Below the pieces are notes generated by a model. The model was not told the origin of the DNA and made no database searches. It saw nothing but the letters and a program-made list of their open reading frames with translations. A stretch of 64,000 nucleotides of DNA from Shewanella psychropiezotolerans (lineage in GTDB: Bacteria; Pseudomonadota; Gammaproteobacteria; Enterobacterales; Shewanellaceae), in NCBI RefSeq assembly GCF_007197555.1, contig NZ_CP041614.1, positions 558,001-622,000 on the forward strand, in the 5' to 3' direction. Shown here piece by piece: positions 42,738 to 51,216 of the stretch (its first letter is position 1; the number at the start of each line of letters is the position of its first letter). Made by a program: the position numbers and the translations under genes.

Positions 42738-44869
42738 ATGTTGAATAATCATAATAAAATGGATAACGGTCAGCGGCCTTTTCTCAAGCAGCTTGCCAAA
42801 CATATTTCCAAGCAGAGCCTAAAGCAAGGTTTTCACCCTTTTGGAATTAGATTAAATCGAACCAAGCTTAGCCGTACATTGCTCTTATCCAGTGCCTTGT
42901 TGCTGCTAGCCTGTCAGCCTAAGGTTGGTGAGCGAGCAGGTATGGCTGCTACACCCGTTGCCCCTGATGTGGTGGATGCCTATGGTTTTACGCCCGCGAC
43001 TCGCCATACTCTAGAGGCAAACTCTGTATTGCTGACTCAGCTGCCTTTTCAGGACAAGCAAGACTTCACCGATGCGAATCGAGGATTTATCGCTAAACTG
43101 CCGGATTTAAAGGTGGTCGACGCACAGGGGAAAAATATCTGGGACAGGCCCGCTTACGATTTTATTCAGGGGGATGCTCCGGCCAGCGTTAATCCGAGTC
43201 TATGGCGACAGGCGAGTCTGAATAACATTCATGGTTTATTTGAAGTGACTCCTGGGGTATATCAAGTCCGTGGCTTCGACTTGGCTAACATGACAGTGAT
43301 CGCCGGAAAAACTGGCTGGATTATCGTTGACCCCCTGACCACGGTGGAAACGGCGAAGGCTGCACTGGCTTTCGTAAATAAGCAGCTAGGCAAGAAGCCT
43401 GTCTCAGGCATTATTTTCACCCATAGCCATATGGATCATTTTGGTGGGGCTTTGGGCTTGCTGGATGATTCGGAACTTACTGTTATAGGGGATATAGACA
43501 TAGTTGCACCAGGCGGTTTTATGCATGAGGCCACCAGCGAAAATGTCATGGCCGGGACAGCCATGAGCCGCCGCGCCATGTATATGTATGGCAAGCGATT
43601 ACCCAGATCTCCCCGGGGTCATATAGATTCTGGGTTAGGTAAAGAGCCCGCATTCGGTACGTTCAGTATTCTGGCTCCAACCATCACAGTAGCAGCCGAT
43701 GAGACTAAGATAATCGATGGCGTGAAGTTTGAGTTTCAGATCGTATCGGGCACAGAGGCCCCCTCTGAATTTACCTTCTACTTGCCTGAGCATCAGGCCT
43801 ATTGCGGTGCGGAGCTTGTCTCTAAGACCATGCATAACCTCTATACCTTACGGGGCGCTAAGGTCAGGGACGCACTCGAGTGGAGCCGTTCAATTGATGA
43901 GGCGCTCACAAACCAGAAAGAGGCCAAGGTCTACTTTGGCAGTCATCATTGGCCTATATGGGGCGAGGATGCCATAGCCGATTTCTTAGGTAAGCAGAGA
44001 GACACCTATAAATACATCCACGATCAATCTGTGCGCATGCTCAACCAGGGTCTGACTCCGGCTGAAATAGCCGAAGAGATTGAGATGCCACCTTCTCTGG
44101 CGAATACCTTCGCCAGTCGGGGTATTACGGTACCGCTAAGCATAATGCTAAGGCGGTCTATCAGGCATACCTTGGCTGGTATGATGCTAATCCGGCTAAC
44201 TTAGATCCTTTGCCTGACTCTCAATCGGCGCATAAATATGTTGAATTGATGGGAGGCGCCGATGCCGTGTTAATTCATGGCAAGACAGCCTTCGCAGCCG
44301 GAGAATATCGTTGGGCCGCCGAGCTGCTCAATCGTCTGGTCTTTGCTGATGGGGCTAATACATCGGCTAAAGAATTACTGGCCAAGAGCTACGATCAACT
44401 TGGTTATCAGGCCGAGTCTGCCGCCTGGCGTGATGTGTACCTATCAGCTGCATTTGAATTACGCCACGGCGCTCCGGATAAGGGCATAGACCTGGTCTCT
44501 ATGAAGCAGATATTGCTGCGCTCGCCGATAGAGAACTTCCTGCAATCTATGGCATCGCGTGTGATCGGCCCCGAGGCATTCGGTAAACATTATTTGCTCA
44601 ACATAAACTTCATCGATCTCGGTGAAAACTATGTATTGGAGCTGAACAATTCGGTGCTACATCATAAACGAGGGGATAAGAATCCCGATGCCGATGCGAC
44701 GTTAAATATCAGTCACGAGCTCTTCATCGATTTGATCATAGGTAATGCCGGGGCATCGGATCTCATGTTCTCCGATGATCTCAATATTGAGGGTAGCAAG
44801 TTGGATCTGGTGAGTTTCTTTAGGCTACTAGATAAGCCTAAGGGCGTGTTCGATATCGTTACACCTTAA
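42738..44869 (+). pseudogene. Alkyl-sulfatase (SdsA/BDS1-type metallo-beta-lactamase), broken by a 1-base frameshift
   Basis: The reconstructed product is a lipoprotein (lipobox LLLAC near residue 57) with an MBL-fold domain: THSHMDHFGG near residue 235 binds zinc, HEATSENVMAG and FGSHHWPIWG follow. The first frame ends at 44204 with an aberrant tail. Adding one base to GGGG at 44119-44122 gives SRGYYGTASHNAKAVYQAYL-like family sequence (strictly SRGYYGTAKHNAKAVYQ) and joins the dimerisation and C-terminal SCP2-like domain (from 44210: SAHKYVELMGGADAV, then AAELLNRLVFAD). These enzymes release inorganic sulfate from alkyl sulfates such as SDS. Confidence 0.88.
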
Positions 44870-44877
44870 ATTAGGCC

Positions 44878-44909
44878 AAGCAGTTCCTAGGTTCAACTAG
44901 GAACTGCTT
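44878..44909 (+). terminator. Terminator after alkylsulfatase gene
   Basis: AAGCAGTTCCTAG and CTAGGAACTGCTT form a perfect 13-bp stem around GTTCAA, followed by a short pyrimidine stretch. Confidence 0.75.
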
Positions 44910-44978
44910 CTATCTGACTGCTAACCGCTTATCATTTACCACTCTTTTCATAGTTTGAGCCTCGCAGAGTAAATACGA

Positions 44979-45008
44979 TTGACATATTTAGCATAAAAAC
45001 GCTTAATG
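44979..45008 (+). promoter_or_regulatory. Putative sigma-70 promoter overlapping a Fur box
   Basis: TTGACA at 44979-44984 is a consensus -35; a -10-like TTAATG lies 18 bases on. The Fur box starts within it. Confidence 0.5.
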
Positions 45009-45021
45009 ATATTAATTGTCA
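45007..45021. promoter_or_regulatory. Fur box
   Basis: TGATATT-A-ATTGTCA matches the 7-1-7 consensus TGATAAT-N-ATTATCA at 12 of 14 arm positions, 19 bases before the ATG of the small gene that precedes fumC. Confidence 0.75.
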
Positions 45022-45040
45022 TTCTCATCAAGTGGTTTGT

Positions 45041-45415
45041 ATGTGCCAATGTTTTCCACAGTTCGATAGTCAAGATCCTGCGATCAATGTGCTTCGTCAT
45101 AAGATACGCCACGGCGAAGAGGTCGATAATCCTAGCCTGGTGTTGATCTGGTTTTCCATGGAGTTAGCCCTTATGGGAGCCTGTAAACATGCTGCCTGGT
45201 CCCTCCATGTGGCAGAGTATCGATTATTGCTCGATACTTTAGCTGATGACATGCTCGAAGGACATTGGCGGTTGTGGTGTTTAGACAATATCTATAAGCC
45301 CTTAAGTGCTTTGTCGAGACTCGTGGATAGTGACTCTCAAAAGCAGGAACTCGAGAAGCTGTTCTATGAACTGAGAGTGACGAGCCAGTTTTTCAAATCT
45401 GGTTTAGCGCACTGA
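45041..45415 (+). CDS. Small protein upstream of fumC (FagA-like by position)
   Basis: A 124-residue soluble protein from ATG 45041 (MCQCFPQFDSQDPAINVLRH); an in-frame GTG lies 9 bases earlier. It is helical, with three Trp residues in its middle (LIWFSMELALMGACKHAAWS, GHWRLWCLDN). No domain is recognised. Position behind a Fur box and before fumC parallels fagA in the Pseudomonas fagA-fumC-sodA operon, where FagA is a small iron-repressed protein of unknown role. The homology is suggested by position only. A decayed second copy of its 3' third follows. Confidence 0.7.
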   Translation: MCQCFPQFDSQDPAINVLRHKIRHGEEVDNPSLVLIWFSMELALMGACKHAAWSLHVAEYRLLLDTLADDMLEGHWRLWCLDNIYKPLSALSRLVDSDSQKQELEKLFYELRVTSQFFKSGLAH

Positions 45416-45441
45416 ATTTGATTACTTAGTTCGCTAAGAAA

Positions 45442-45590
45442 GGACATTGGTTAGTTTATGGGTGTCTGGATAACATCTATAAGCCGCTTAGTGCACTTTC
45501 TAGGTTGATGTTCAGAAGCAGGAACTTGAGAAGCTTTTCTATGAGCTGAGAGCCACTAGCCAGTTTTTCAAAGCAGGTTTGGCGCACTGA
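45442..45590 (+). pseudogene. Decayed partial duplicate of the small gene's 3' end
   Basis: This stretch repeats 45260-45415 at roughly 80 percent identity by eye: GGACATTGG, then CTGGATAACATCTATAAGCC, GCAGGAACTTGAGAAGCTTT and finally GGTTTGGCGCACTGA. It has indels that break the frame. It looks like the remnant of a tandem paralogue whose 5' part has been deleted. Confidence 0.8.
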
Positions 45591-45627
45591 TTGAATTAAT
45601 TAGTAAGTAATAATGGAAAGGAAGATC

Positions 45628-47004
45628 ATGACTACACGTATTGAAAGAGACAGCATGGGAGAGCTAGAGGTGCCAGCTTCGGCGCTATATGGAGCCCAAA
45701 CACAACGAGCGGTGAATAACTTTCCCATCAGTGGCAAGAGAATGCCTGAGGCATTTATTCGTGCTTTACTTCTGGCTAAATCGGCTGCTGCTCAGGCTAA
45801 TGCAAAGCTAGCCTTGCTGCCACAAGATATGGCTGATGGTATCTCAGATGCAGTGTCTCAACTACTCGATGATAAGGCCATGATGCAGCATTTTCCGGTT
45901 GATGTGTTTCAAACCGGCTCGGGTACTAGCTCGAACATGAATGCTAACGAGGTATTAGCCACTCTGGCGTCTAGAATTGCTAATCAAACAGTAGGTGCTA
46001 ATGATCATGTTAATTATGGTCAGAGCAGTAACGATATCATCCCTTCCTGTATTCATATCAGTGCCGCCATGGAGCTGGAGAATCGTTTATTACCGGCACT
46101 GGAACATCTGTTGAAGGTGATTAAGCACAAAGCCGCTGAAGTCGATCATCATATCAAGACGGGTCGAACTCATCTTATGGATGCCATGCCTGTGCGTATG
46201 AGTCAGAGTCTGCTGAGTTGGGCGAGCCAAATAGAGCTAAATATTGACCTGATCGATGGGATTAAGCCGAGATTACAGAGCCTGGCTCAGGGAGGGACAG
46301 CTGTGGGCACCGGGATTAATGCCCATGCAGATTTTGCCGCGGAGTTTAACCATCAGCTCAGTGAGGCCACCGGCCTCACGTTTACTCCGGCGAGTAATTT
46401 TTTCAGCCATATTGGCACACAAGACATTGCAGTTTCATTGTCGGGACAGCTGAAAACTGTGGCCGTATCTATGATGAAGATAGCTAACGACCTACGTTGG
46501 ATGAATTCGGGACCCTTAGCCGGGTTGGGGGAGATCGAGCTGCAAGCACTACAACCCGGATCATCTATCATGCCGGGCAAAGTCAATCCCGTGATCCCTG
46601 AGGCGGCCACTATGGTCGCGGCTCAGGTAATAGGTAACGATAGCGCGATTACAGTGGGTGGTCAGGCGGGTAATTTTGAATTAAATGTTATGTTGCCCAT
46701 GATTGCCGATAACTTACTTTCGAGCATAAGCTTGCTGGCCAATGTCAGTTATCTATTGGCGGATAAGGCCATAGCGACATTCAAGGTTAACGAGGCGCAA
46801 TTGCAGAAAGCCTTAGCTCGAAATCCCATTCTAGTGACCGCGCTAAATCCAATTATTGGCTATGCTAAGGCCGCTGAAATTGCTAAGAAGTCTTACAAAG
46901 AAGGTCGAGCCGTACTGGATGTCGCCGAGGAGGAAACCGACATTTCTCGTGAGGAGCTTGAGAAGCTTTTAGACCCAGCCAAACTCACCTTAGGTGGGCT
47001 TTAA
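45628..47004 (+). CDS. fumC: Fumarate hydratase class II
   Basis: A 458-residue iron-independent fumarase interconverting fumarate and malate. The start at ATG 45628 (MTTRIERDSMGELEVPASA) has AAGGAAG upstream. Signatures: GSGTSSNMNANEVL near residue 97, GQSSNDIIPS near 132, GRTHLMDAMPVRMSQ near 179 and GSSIMPGKVNPVIPE near 311. With the Fur box upstream of the preceding gene, it is probably induced on iron starvation, when the [4Fe-4S] fumarases fail. A hairpin follows at 47041. Confidence 0.96.
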   Translation: MTTRIERDSMGELEVPASALYGAQTQRAVNNFPISGKRMPEAFIRALLLAKSAAAQANAKLALLPQDMADGISDAVSQLLDDKAMMQHFPVDVFQTGSGTSSNMNANEVLATLASRIANQTVGANDHVNYGQSSNDIIPSCIHISAAMELENRLLPALEHLLKVIKHKAAEVDHHIKTGRTHLMDAMPVRMSQSLLSWASQIELNIDLIDGIKPRLQSLAQGGTAVGTGINAHADFAAEFNHQLSEATGLTFTPASNFFSHIGTQDIAVSLSGQLKTVAVSMMKIANDLRWMNSGPLAGLGEIELQALQPGSSIMPGKVNPVIPEAATMVAAQVIGNDSAITVGGQAGNFELNVMLPMIADNLLSSISLLANVSYLLADKAIATFKVNEAQLQKALARNPILVTALNPIIGYAKAAEIAKKSYKEGRAVLDVAEEETDISREELEKLLDPAKLTLGGL

Positions 47005-47040
47005 TCCCTTTAATTCAAAGAATAATGGGAGTAGATATCT

Positions 47041-47062
47041 AAGGGAGAGCTGGCTCTCCCTT
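47041..47062. terminator. Hairpin after fumC, between convergent genes
   Basis: AAGGGAGAGC and GCTCTCCCTT, perfect arms separated by TG. No long T run; it may serve both convergent genes. Confidence 0.65.
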
Positions 47063-47070
47063 CAGTGGGT

Positions 47071-47088
47071 TAATGCCAACCGGTATTG
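47071..47088. repeat. TACCAATCGGTA-type palindrome, copy 4
   Basis: TAATGCCAACCGGTATTG, adjacent to the fumC hairpin. Confidence 0.5.
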
Positions 47089-47089
47089 C

Positions 47090-47914
47090 TTAGGCATTTT
47101 TGGGGTTTGGCTTATCATCCCGCTGAAACTTGCTGCACATGTAGACGGTCAGTGAGATAAGGGCTGTGATGATTAGGTAGCGGTTAAACAGGAGCACAGA
47201 GAAAGGATCTTCACCTAAATTCTTTAATTCACTCACTAGCACTATCATGGAGAGGGCAAAGATAATCCAATATTGATGCTTGAGTTTGAGTGCCGATAAT
47301 GGCACTGCACTGCAAGCCAGGTAAGCCAATAACCAGCCCAATATCGCGCCAAAGGCGATGTCTTCTGGCCAGTGTGCTCCCACCGCAATACGAGAAATCC
47401 CCACCGCAACTGCCAGTATCAATACGCTTAGTTTACACCATAGTTTGTCGGCTAATAGCCAGATGATTCCGGCTAATGCGAAGGCTGTCGTTGTGTGTCC
47501 CGATGGGAATGCATGCTCATAGCGAGCCTTGCCTATTATATTGATGACTTCGAGTACGGCAGCAGGCCTGGGGGCATCGAAATATTGTTTAAAAAAGTGC
47601 ACGCATAATGCACAGAGCAGTGTGGTGACTAGGACTCGATATAGCCACTGGGGCTTATAAGTGAGACAAATTAAGATTAAGGCTCCGGCGGTAATGCCGT
47701 CGCCTAGGTCGGTCACACTGAGTAGTAACCAGCTAGGTAGGCTAGCGCCAAGTTCATTGAACCAGTTGAAGGTCTCTAAATTAGTTTGCGTATTCAAGGT
47801 GAGAATATGGAAGACAAATAACAGCAGTAAAACTGATAGGAAGCTGCTGTTAATCCCTGAGTCTAGTGGCTGCTTTACAGCCACTATTCGACTGAGTTCG
47901 AGGGTCGGTAACAT
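47090..47914 (-). CDS. PAP2-family membrane phosphatase
   Basis: A 274-residue polytopic protein. The three phosphatase motifs are present: KQYFDAPRP near residue 109 (Kx6RP), PSGHTTTAFAL near 136 and SRIAVGAHWPEDI near 180 (SRx5Hx3D). About eight hydrophobic segments. Likely removes phosphate from isoprenyl or glycerolipid phosphates at the periplasmic face. The C-terminal extension after residue 210 adds two helices beyond the core domain. Confidence 0.88.
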   Translation of the reverse strand: MLPTLELSRIVAVKQPLDSGINSSFLSVLLLLFVFHILTLNTQTNLETFNWFNELGASLPSWLLLSVTDLGDGITAGALILICLTYKPQWLYRVLVTTLLCALCVHFFKQYFDAPRPAAVLEVINIIGKARYEHAFPSGHTTTAFALAGIIWLLADKLWCKLSVLILAVAVGISRIAVGAHWPEDIAFGAILGWLLAYLACSAVPLSALKLKHQYWIIFALSMIVLVSELKNLGEDPFSVLLFNRYLIITALISLTVYMCSKFQRDDKPNPKNA

Positions 47915-48318
47915 AAACTGATACTCTTATTTTTAGTATTTTTAGTTTAAAGCGACAGGTTCGACCGGACTCTTGCGAGAAATGTAGGCCTGAAGCAAAT
48001 TGTTAACATAGACATGGAATTATCTGTCATATGTTGAAATCCGTTTCAGTCATTGAACGTTTTGTTTTAAAAATGATCTTTTAAAACGACCTCATATTCA
48101 AACACTGAGGATGCAATGTCAATGAAGTTAATGTATCGCGAACGTTACATTTGTGGAGTGAAGGGCGAGAAGCTCCAGCGTTTGAGTTAAATGCCAAAGT
48201 TAATATTTATTAAGGCGAAAACAGGCGGAGAAAATATAGAGTATGTCGTATTGTTAGCTTATGTCACTAGTGCAATGAATTCTATTTTTACACTAGTGAC
48301 TAGAAAAGATTAAGACTG
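47915..48318. other. 404-bp gap with two dyads
   Basis: No gene. GTTTTAAAA/TTTTAAAAC (48064-48087) and GTCACTAGTG/CACTAGTGAC (48263-48300) are perfect inverted repeats. The latter sits 19 bases after the end of the methyltransferase gene on the minus strand and may be its transcript end. Confidence 0.55.
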
Positions 48319-49326
48319 TTAACTTATGACCAGAGAGACCATCTTAAGTGGGTGATTACCATCAAATGACGGGAAGTCATGATGACACTCTAGCCAGGTA
48401 TGCCTGGTAACTAAGCGGCCCTGCTTTTCGACACAGCGAACCAGAGCATTGAACCAGGCTTCTCTTTCAACTTTAGCCACATTGTTACAGCAGACTATGG
48501 TGCCGCCCGATTTCGTTGTCAGTAGCGCAGGCTTAAACAGGCTCTGGTAGTCATTGATAAGATCGACAGTACCGAAAGGGCTCTTGGCGAATCTAGGTGG
48601 GTCGAGAAACACCAGATCAAATTGAGTCATCGGCAATTTAGGGTATTTAGGTAGCTTCTGGTTACGACGTCCACCGACGTTAAGTCCGGCTAGCTGGCGC
48701 AGCGCCGGGAAGGCATCACTCTGAACAAACTCACACACATCGCTGACATCATTGAGCTCGGCATTCTTTTTACCTGCAGTTAATGCAAACGATGAGAAAT
48801 CCACATTCATCACGCGAGTGGCTCCGCCTACCGCGGCAGCAGTGCCTATGCCGCAGGTATATGAAAACAGGTTGAGTACGGTTTTATTCAGGCTGTTTGC
48901 CTTGACGAATTCACGACCCGCTCGCATATCCAGAAACAGCAAGGGATCTTGCCCCTCATGTCTGAGCTTAGAGGTGAACTTGATGCCATTCTCATGTATG
49001 ACCTGATCTAGGTCAGCAAAGTCTTGGCTAATGACATCTAGCTGATTCATCACGCGTGAATTTTTATCGGAGCGGTCGTTGTAGGTAATGGGCAGGTCTT
49101 CGATTCGAGTCAGGGAGTCACTAATCTCTTTGAGCTCATCTGCATTCAATGTCTGATGAAAGCTTTGAATTAACCAGGCTTCGCCGTATCTATCTATGTT
49201 CAAGCCATTTATACCTTCGACGGTGCCATGAAATACCCGATAACAATCTGTGTTGTTTATTTTAGCTTGGGTAAGCAAGTCTTGACGCTTTTTTAGAGCT
49301 GTGGCTAATAATTCGGAGATAGACAT
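48319..49326 (-). CDS. RlmI-like SAM-dependent rRNA cytosine methyltransferase family protein
   Basis: About 335 residues from ATG 49326 (MSISELLATALKKRQDLLTQ); an upstream start would add an unconserved leader. It has the class I methyltransferase fold with VLNLFSYTCGIGTAAAVGGA (motif I) near residue 140, MNVDFSSFALTAGKKNAEL following, and FDLVFLDPPRFAKSPFG near 235 (DPP motif). The N-terminal VFHGTVEGINGLNIDRYG segment matches the RlmI/RlmK group but lacks the PUA start. Substrate probably 23S rRNA; not certain. Confidence 0.8.
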   Translation of the reverse strand: MSISELLATALKKRQDLLTQAKINNTDCYRVFHGTVEGINGLNIDRYGEAWLIQSFHQTLNADELKEISDSLTRIEDLPITYNDRSDKNSRVMNQLDVISQDFADLDQVIHENGIKFTSKLRHEGQDPLLFLDMRAGREFVKANSLNKTVLNLFSYTCGIGTAAAVGGATRVMNVDFSSFALTAGKKNAELNDVSDVCEFVQSDAFPALRQLAGLNVGGRRNQKLPKYPKLPMTQFDLVFLDPPRFAKSPFGTVDLINDYQSLFKPALLTTKSGGTIVCCNNVAKVEREAWFNALVRCVEKQGRLVTRHTWLECHHDFPSFDGNHPLKMVSLVIS

Positions 49327-49418
49327 GGTAAATAACTCGTTTAAATGGCTAATATTGATACTAGGTAGTCGTTGCCGCGCAATGATAGCAAAATTGAACG
49401 CCAAAATCGGCGTTAGAC

Positions 49419-50042
49419 ATGATAAAAGGTGAGATGTACAGGCCTATGACCACAACACAGAGAAAGCCAAAACTGGTTTTAGTGCATGGTATTTTCAATA
49501 CGGGATCTGTGATGAACTGGATGAGGAGACAATTTGAGTCTCAGGGATTCGAGTGCTTCACTCCAACGCTAAAGCCGTTTGATGGAAGTCATGGCGTCGA
49601 GTATGCCGCCAATAACCTAAAGGAGCAGATAGATAATCGATACGGTGAGAATCAAACTTTAGTGCTTATCGGCTTCAGTATGGGGGGAATAGTCGCTAGA
49701 TATTACCTGCAGCATCTCGAAGGATGTTCACGATCTAGCCATTTATTTACCATCTCTACTCCCCATAGTGGCAGCTACATGGCCTATCTCCCTTACCCAT
49801 CGAAAGCGATGAAACAGCTTAGGCCCGATAGTGAGCTGCTCAAGTCCTTAGATGAATCTACAGACCGGCTCGATGGGCTTAAGCTCTATTCCTACAGAAC
49901 ATCTATCGACTACACGATAGTGCCGAGTACCAGTTCACATTGGGAGTTGGCTGAGAATAAGAAATTCTTCGTCGCTTTGCATCTTTCTATGGTCTTCAGC
50001 AGTAAGATCACTAACGAAATTCTCGCTAGATTGAATGAGTAA
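49419..50042 (+). CDS. Alpha/beta hydrolase
   Basis: A 207-residue serine hydrolase fold: LVLVHGIFNTG (oxyanion region), VLIGFSMGGIVARYYL with the GxSxG nucleophile near residue 95, and candidate Asp/His in TIVPSTSSHWELAENKKF and HLSMVFSS. Lipase- or thioesterase-like. Starts at 49434 or 49446 are alternatives; the ribosome site AAAGGTGAG lies between. No partner gene identified. Confidence 0.8.
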   Translation: MIKGEMYRPMTTTQRKPKLVLVHGIFNTGSVMNWMRRQFESQGFECFTPTLKPFDGSHGVEYAANNLKEQIDNRYGENQTLVLIGFSMGGIVARYYLQHLEGCSRSSHLFTISTPHSGSYMAYLPYPSKAMKQLRPDSELLKSLDESTDRLDGLKLYSYRTSIDYTIVPSTSSHWELAENKKFFVALHLSMVFSSKITNEILARLNE

Positions 50043-50050
50043 CTGTGTTC

Positions 50051-50989
50051 CTAGCTTCCTAGCTTCAAGTTAGTTCGTTTCTGTCTCAGTGCTGGTAAGG
50101 CTTCGAGTGTGCAGAGTAAAAGGCCCGTCCAGATCAAGGCGAAACTGATCGCTTTGACTTGATCGAAATACTCGTTAAACAGTATCACAGCGAGCAGAAA
50201 GTGCATGCTAGGCTCGATATATTGCATCAGGCCTATCATAGACAAGCTGGTACGGCTGATGGCAAGGGCAAAAAAGATAAGCGGCATTAAGGTGATAGGT
50301 GCTGCGCCCATGTAGAGCAGCAGTTGTGACCAGGTATCTGTGTCAGAGATTGAGAACTGAGCCAGAGCCATGCTCTGATCTGTGATCCCTAGCCAAAAGA
50401 GATAACTTAGGGCGAAAGGCATCAAGAGGGCTGACTCCAGAGTTACCGAAGTTAACGAATCGAAACGGATAAATTTCTTACATAAACCATAGAGAGCGAA
50501 GCATCCTCCCATAAGCAGAGAACTCCAGGGCAGCTCTCCATAGCTGTATACCATGTAGCCGATACCACAGCTTCCTAAAATGACGGCTAGGCTCTGAGCT
50601 CTGGACAGCTTATCCCCTAGAAACATTACGCCGAGGGCGATAGCGAACAAGGGATTGATGAAAAATCCTAAGCTAGCGGCTAGCACCTGCCCATGGGTGA
50701 TAGCCCAGGTAAAGTTATACCAAGATACACACATGATCACTGCCGCGAGTCCGCATAGTGCTACCGAACGCTTGTCGGCCTTGAGTGCCGCCAAAGAGGG
50801 GAGTTTCTTACCCATGACAAGAATAACCAGCAGCATAAAGGGCACCGAGAATGTGATCCTAAAGGCTTGTAGTTCATTGGTATCGGCCCCAGGTAACATC
50901 TGAAAATACAGTGGCATCAAGCCCCAAAGCAAGAAAGCGAAAGCGGCAAGGGCATTACCCTGAAATGTGGTACGGCTAGTGTGTGGCAT
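50051..50989 (-). CDS. rarD: RarD-type EamA permease
   Basis: A 312-residue, ten-helix DMT permease. GNALAAFAFLLWGLMPLYFQM at the N-terminus, ITHGQVLAASLGFFINPLF near residue 113 and FFALAISRTSLSMIGLMQYI near 242 (then EPSMHFLLAVILFNE) are RarD signatures. The intact counterpart to the broken EamA gene at 30.3 kb, though from a different subfamily. Substrate unknown. It is convergent with the hydrolase gene, with 8 bases between. Confidence 0.88.
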   Translation of the reverse strand: MPHTSRTTFQGNALAAFAFLLWGLMPLYFQMLPGADTNELQAFRITFSVPFMLLVILVMGKKLPSLAALKADKRSVALCGLAAVIMCVSWYNFTWAITHGQVLAASLGFFINPLFAIALGVMFLGDKLSRAQSLAVILGSCGIGYMVYSYGELPWSSLLMGGCFALYGLCKKFIRFDSLTSVTLESALLMPFALSYLFWLGITDQSMALAQFSISDTDTWSQLLLYMGAAPITLMPLIFFALAISRTSLSMIGLMQYIEPSMHFLLAVILFNEYFDQVKAISFALIWTGLLLCTLEALPALRQKRTNLKLGS

Positions 50990-51151
50990 TTTACATAATC
51001 CAAAAATGACAGAGGACGATAAGAAAAATATGCTTATGGAATGCTATCGGATGAGCAAGTGATATTTGGTATATAGAGGTGGCCGATACTATCAATACGC
51101 TTGGATATATCAAGGAAAATTTTTTGTCTCGATGACAGTAAATTAAGGTAG

Positions 51152-51193
51152 GCCCCTATCGCTAGGTCGAAGGTTCGGCCTAGCGATAGGGGC
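51152..51193. terminator. Long hairpin after DUF885 gene
   Basis: GCCCCTATCGCTAGG and CCTAGCGATAGGGGC form a perfect 15-bp stem, with the interior able to extend it. It is 24 bases past the DUF885 stop. No T run follows on the minus strand. Confidence 0.7.
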
Positions 51194-51216
51194 TAGATTA
51201 ATTACGACTCATCCCC

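Noticed and set aside
43729..43977. Second-frame ORFs within the alkylsulfatase
   Set aside because: They are out-of-frame shadows of the metallo-beta-lactamase domain, which is clearly coding in the main frame.
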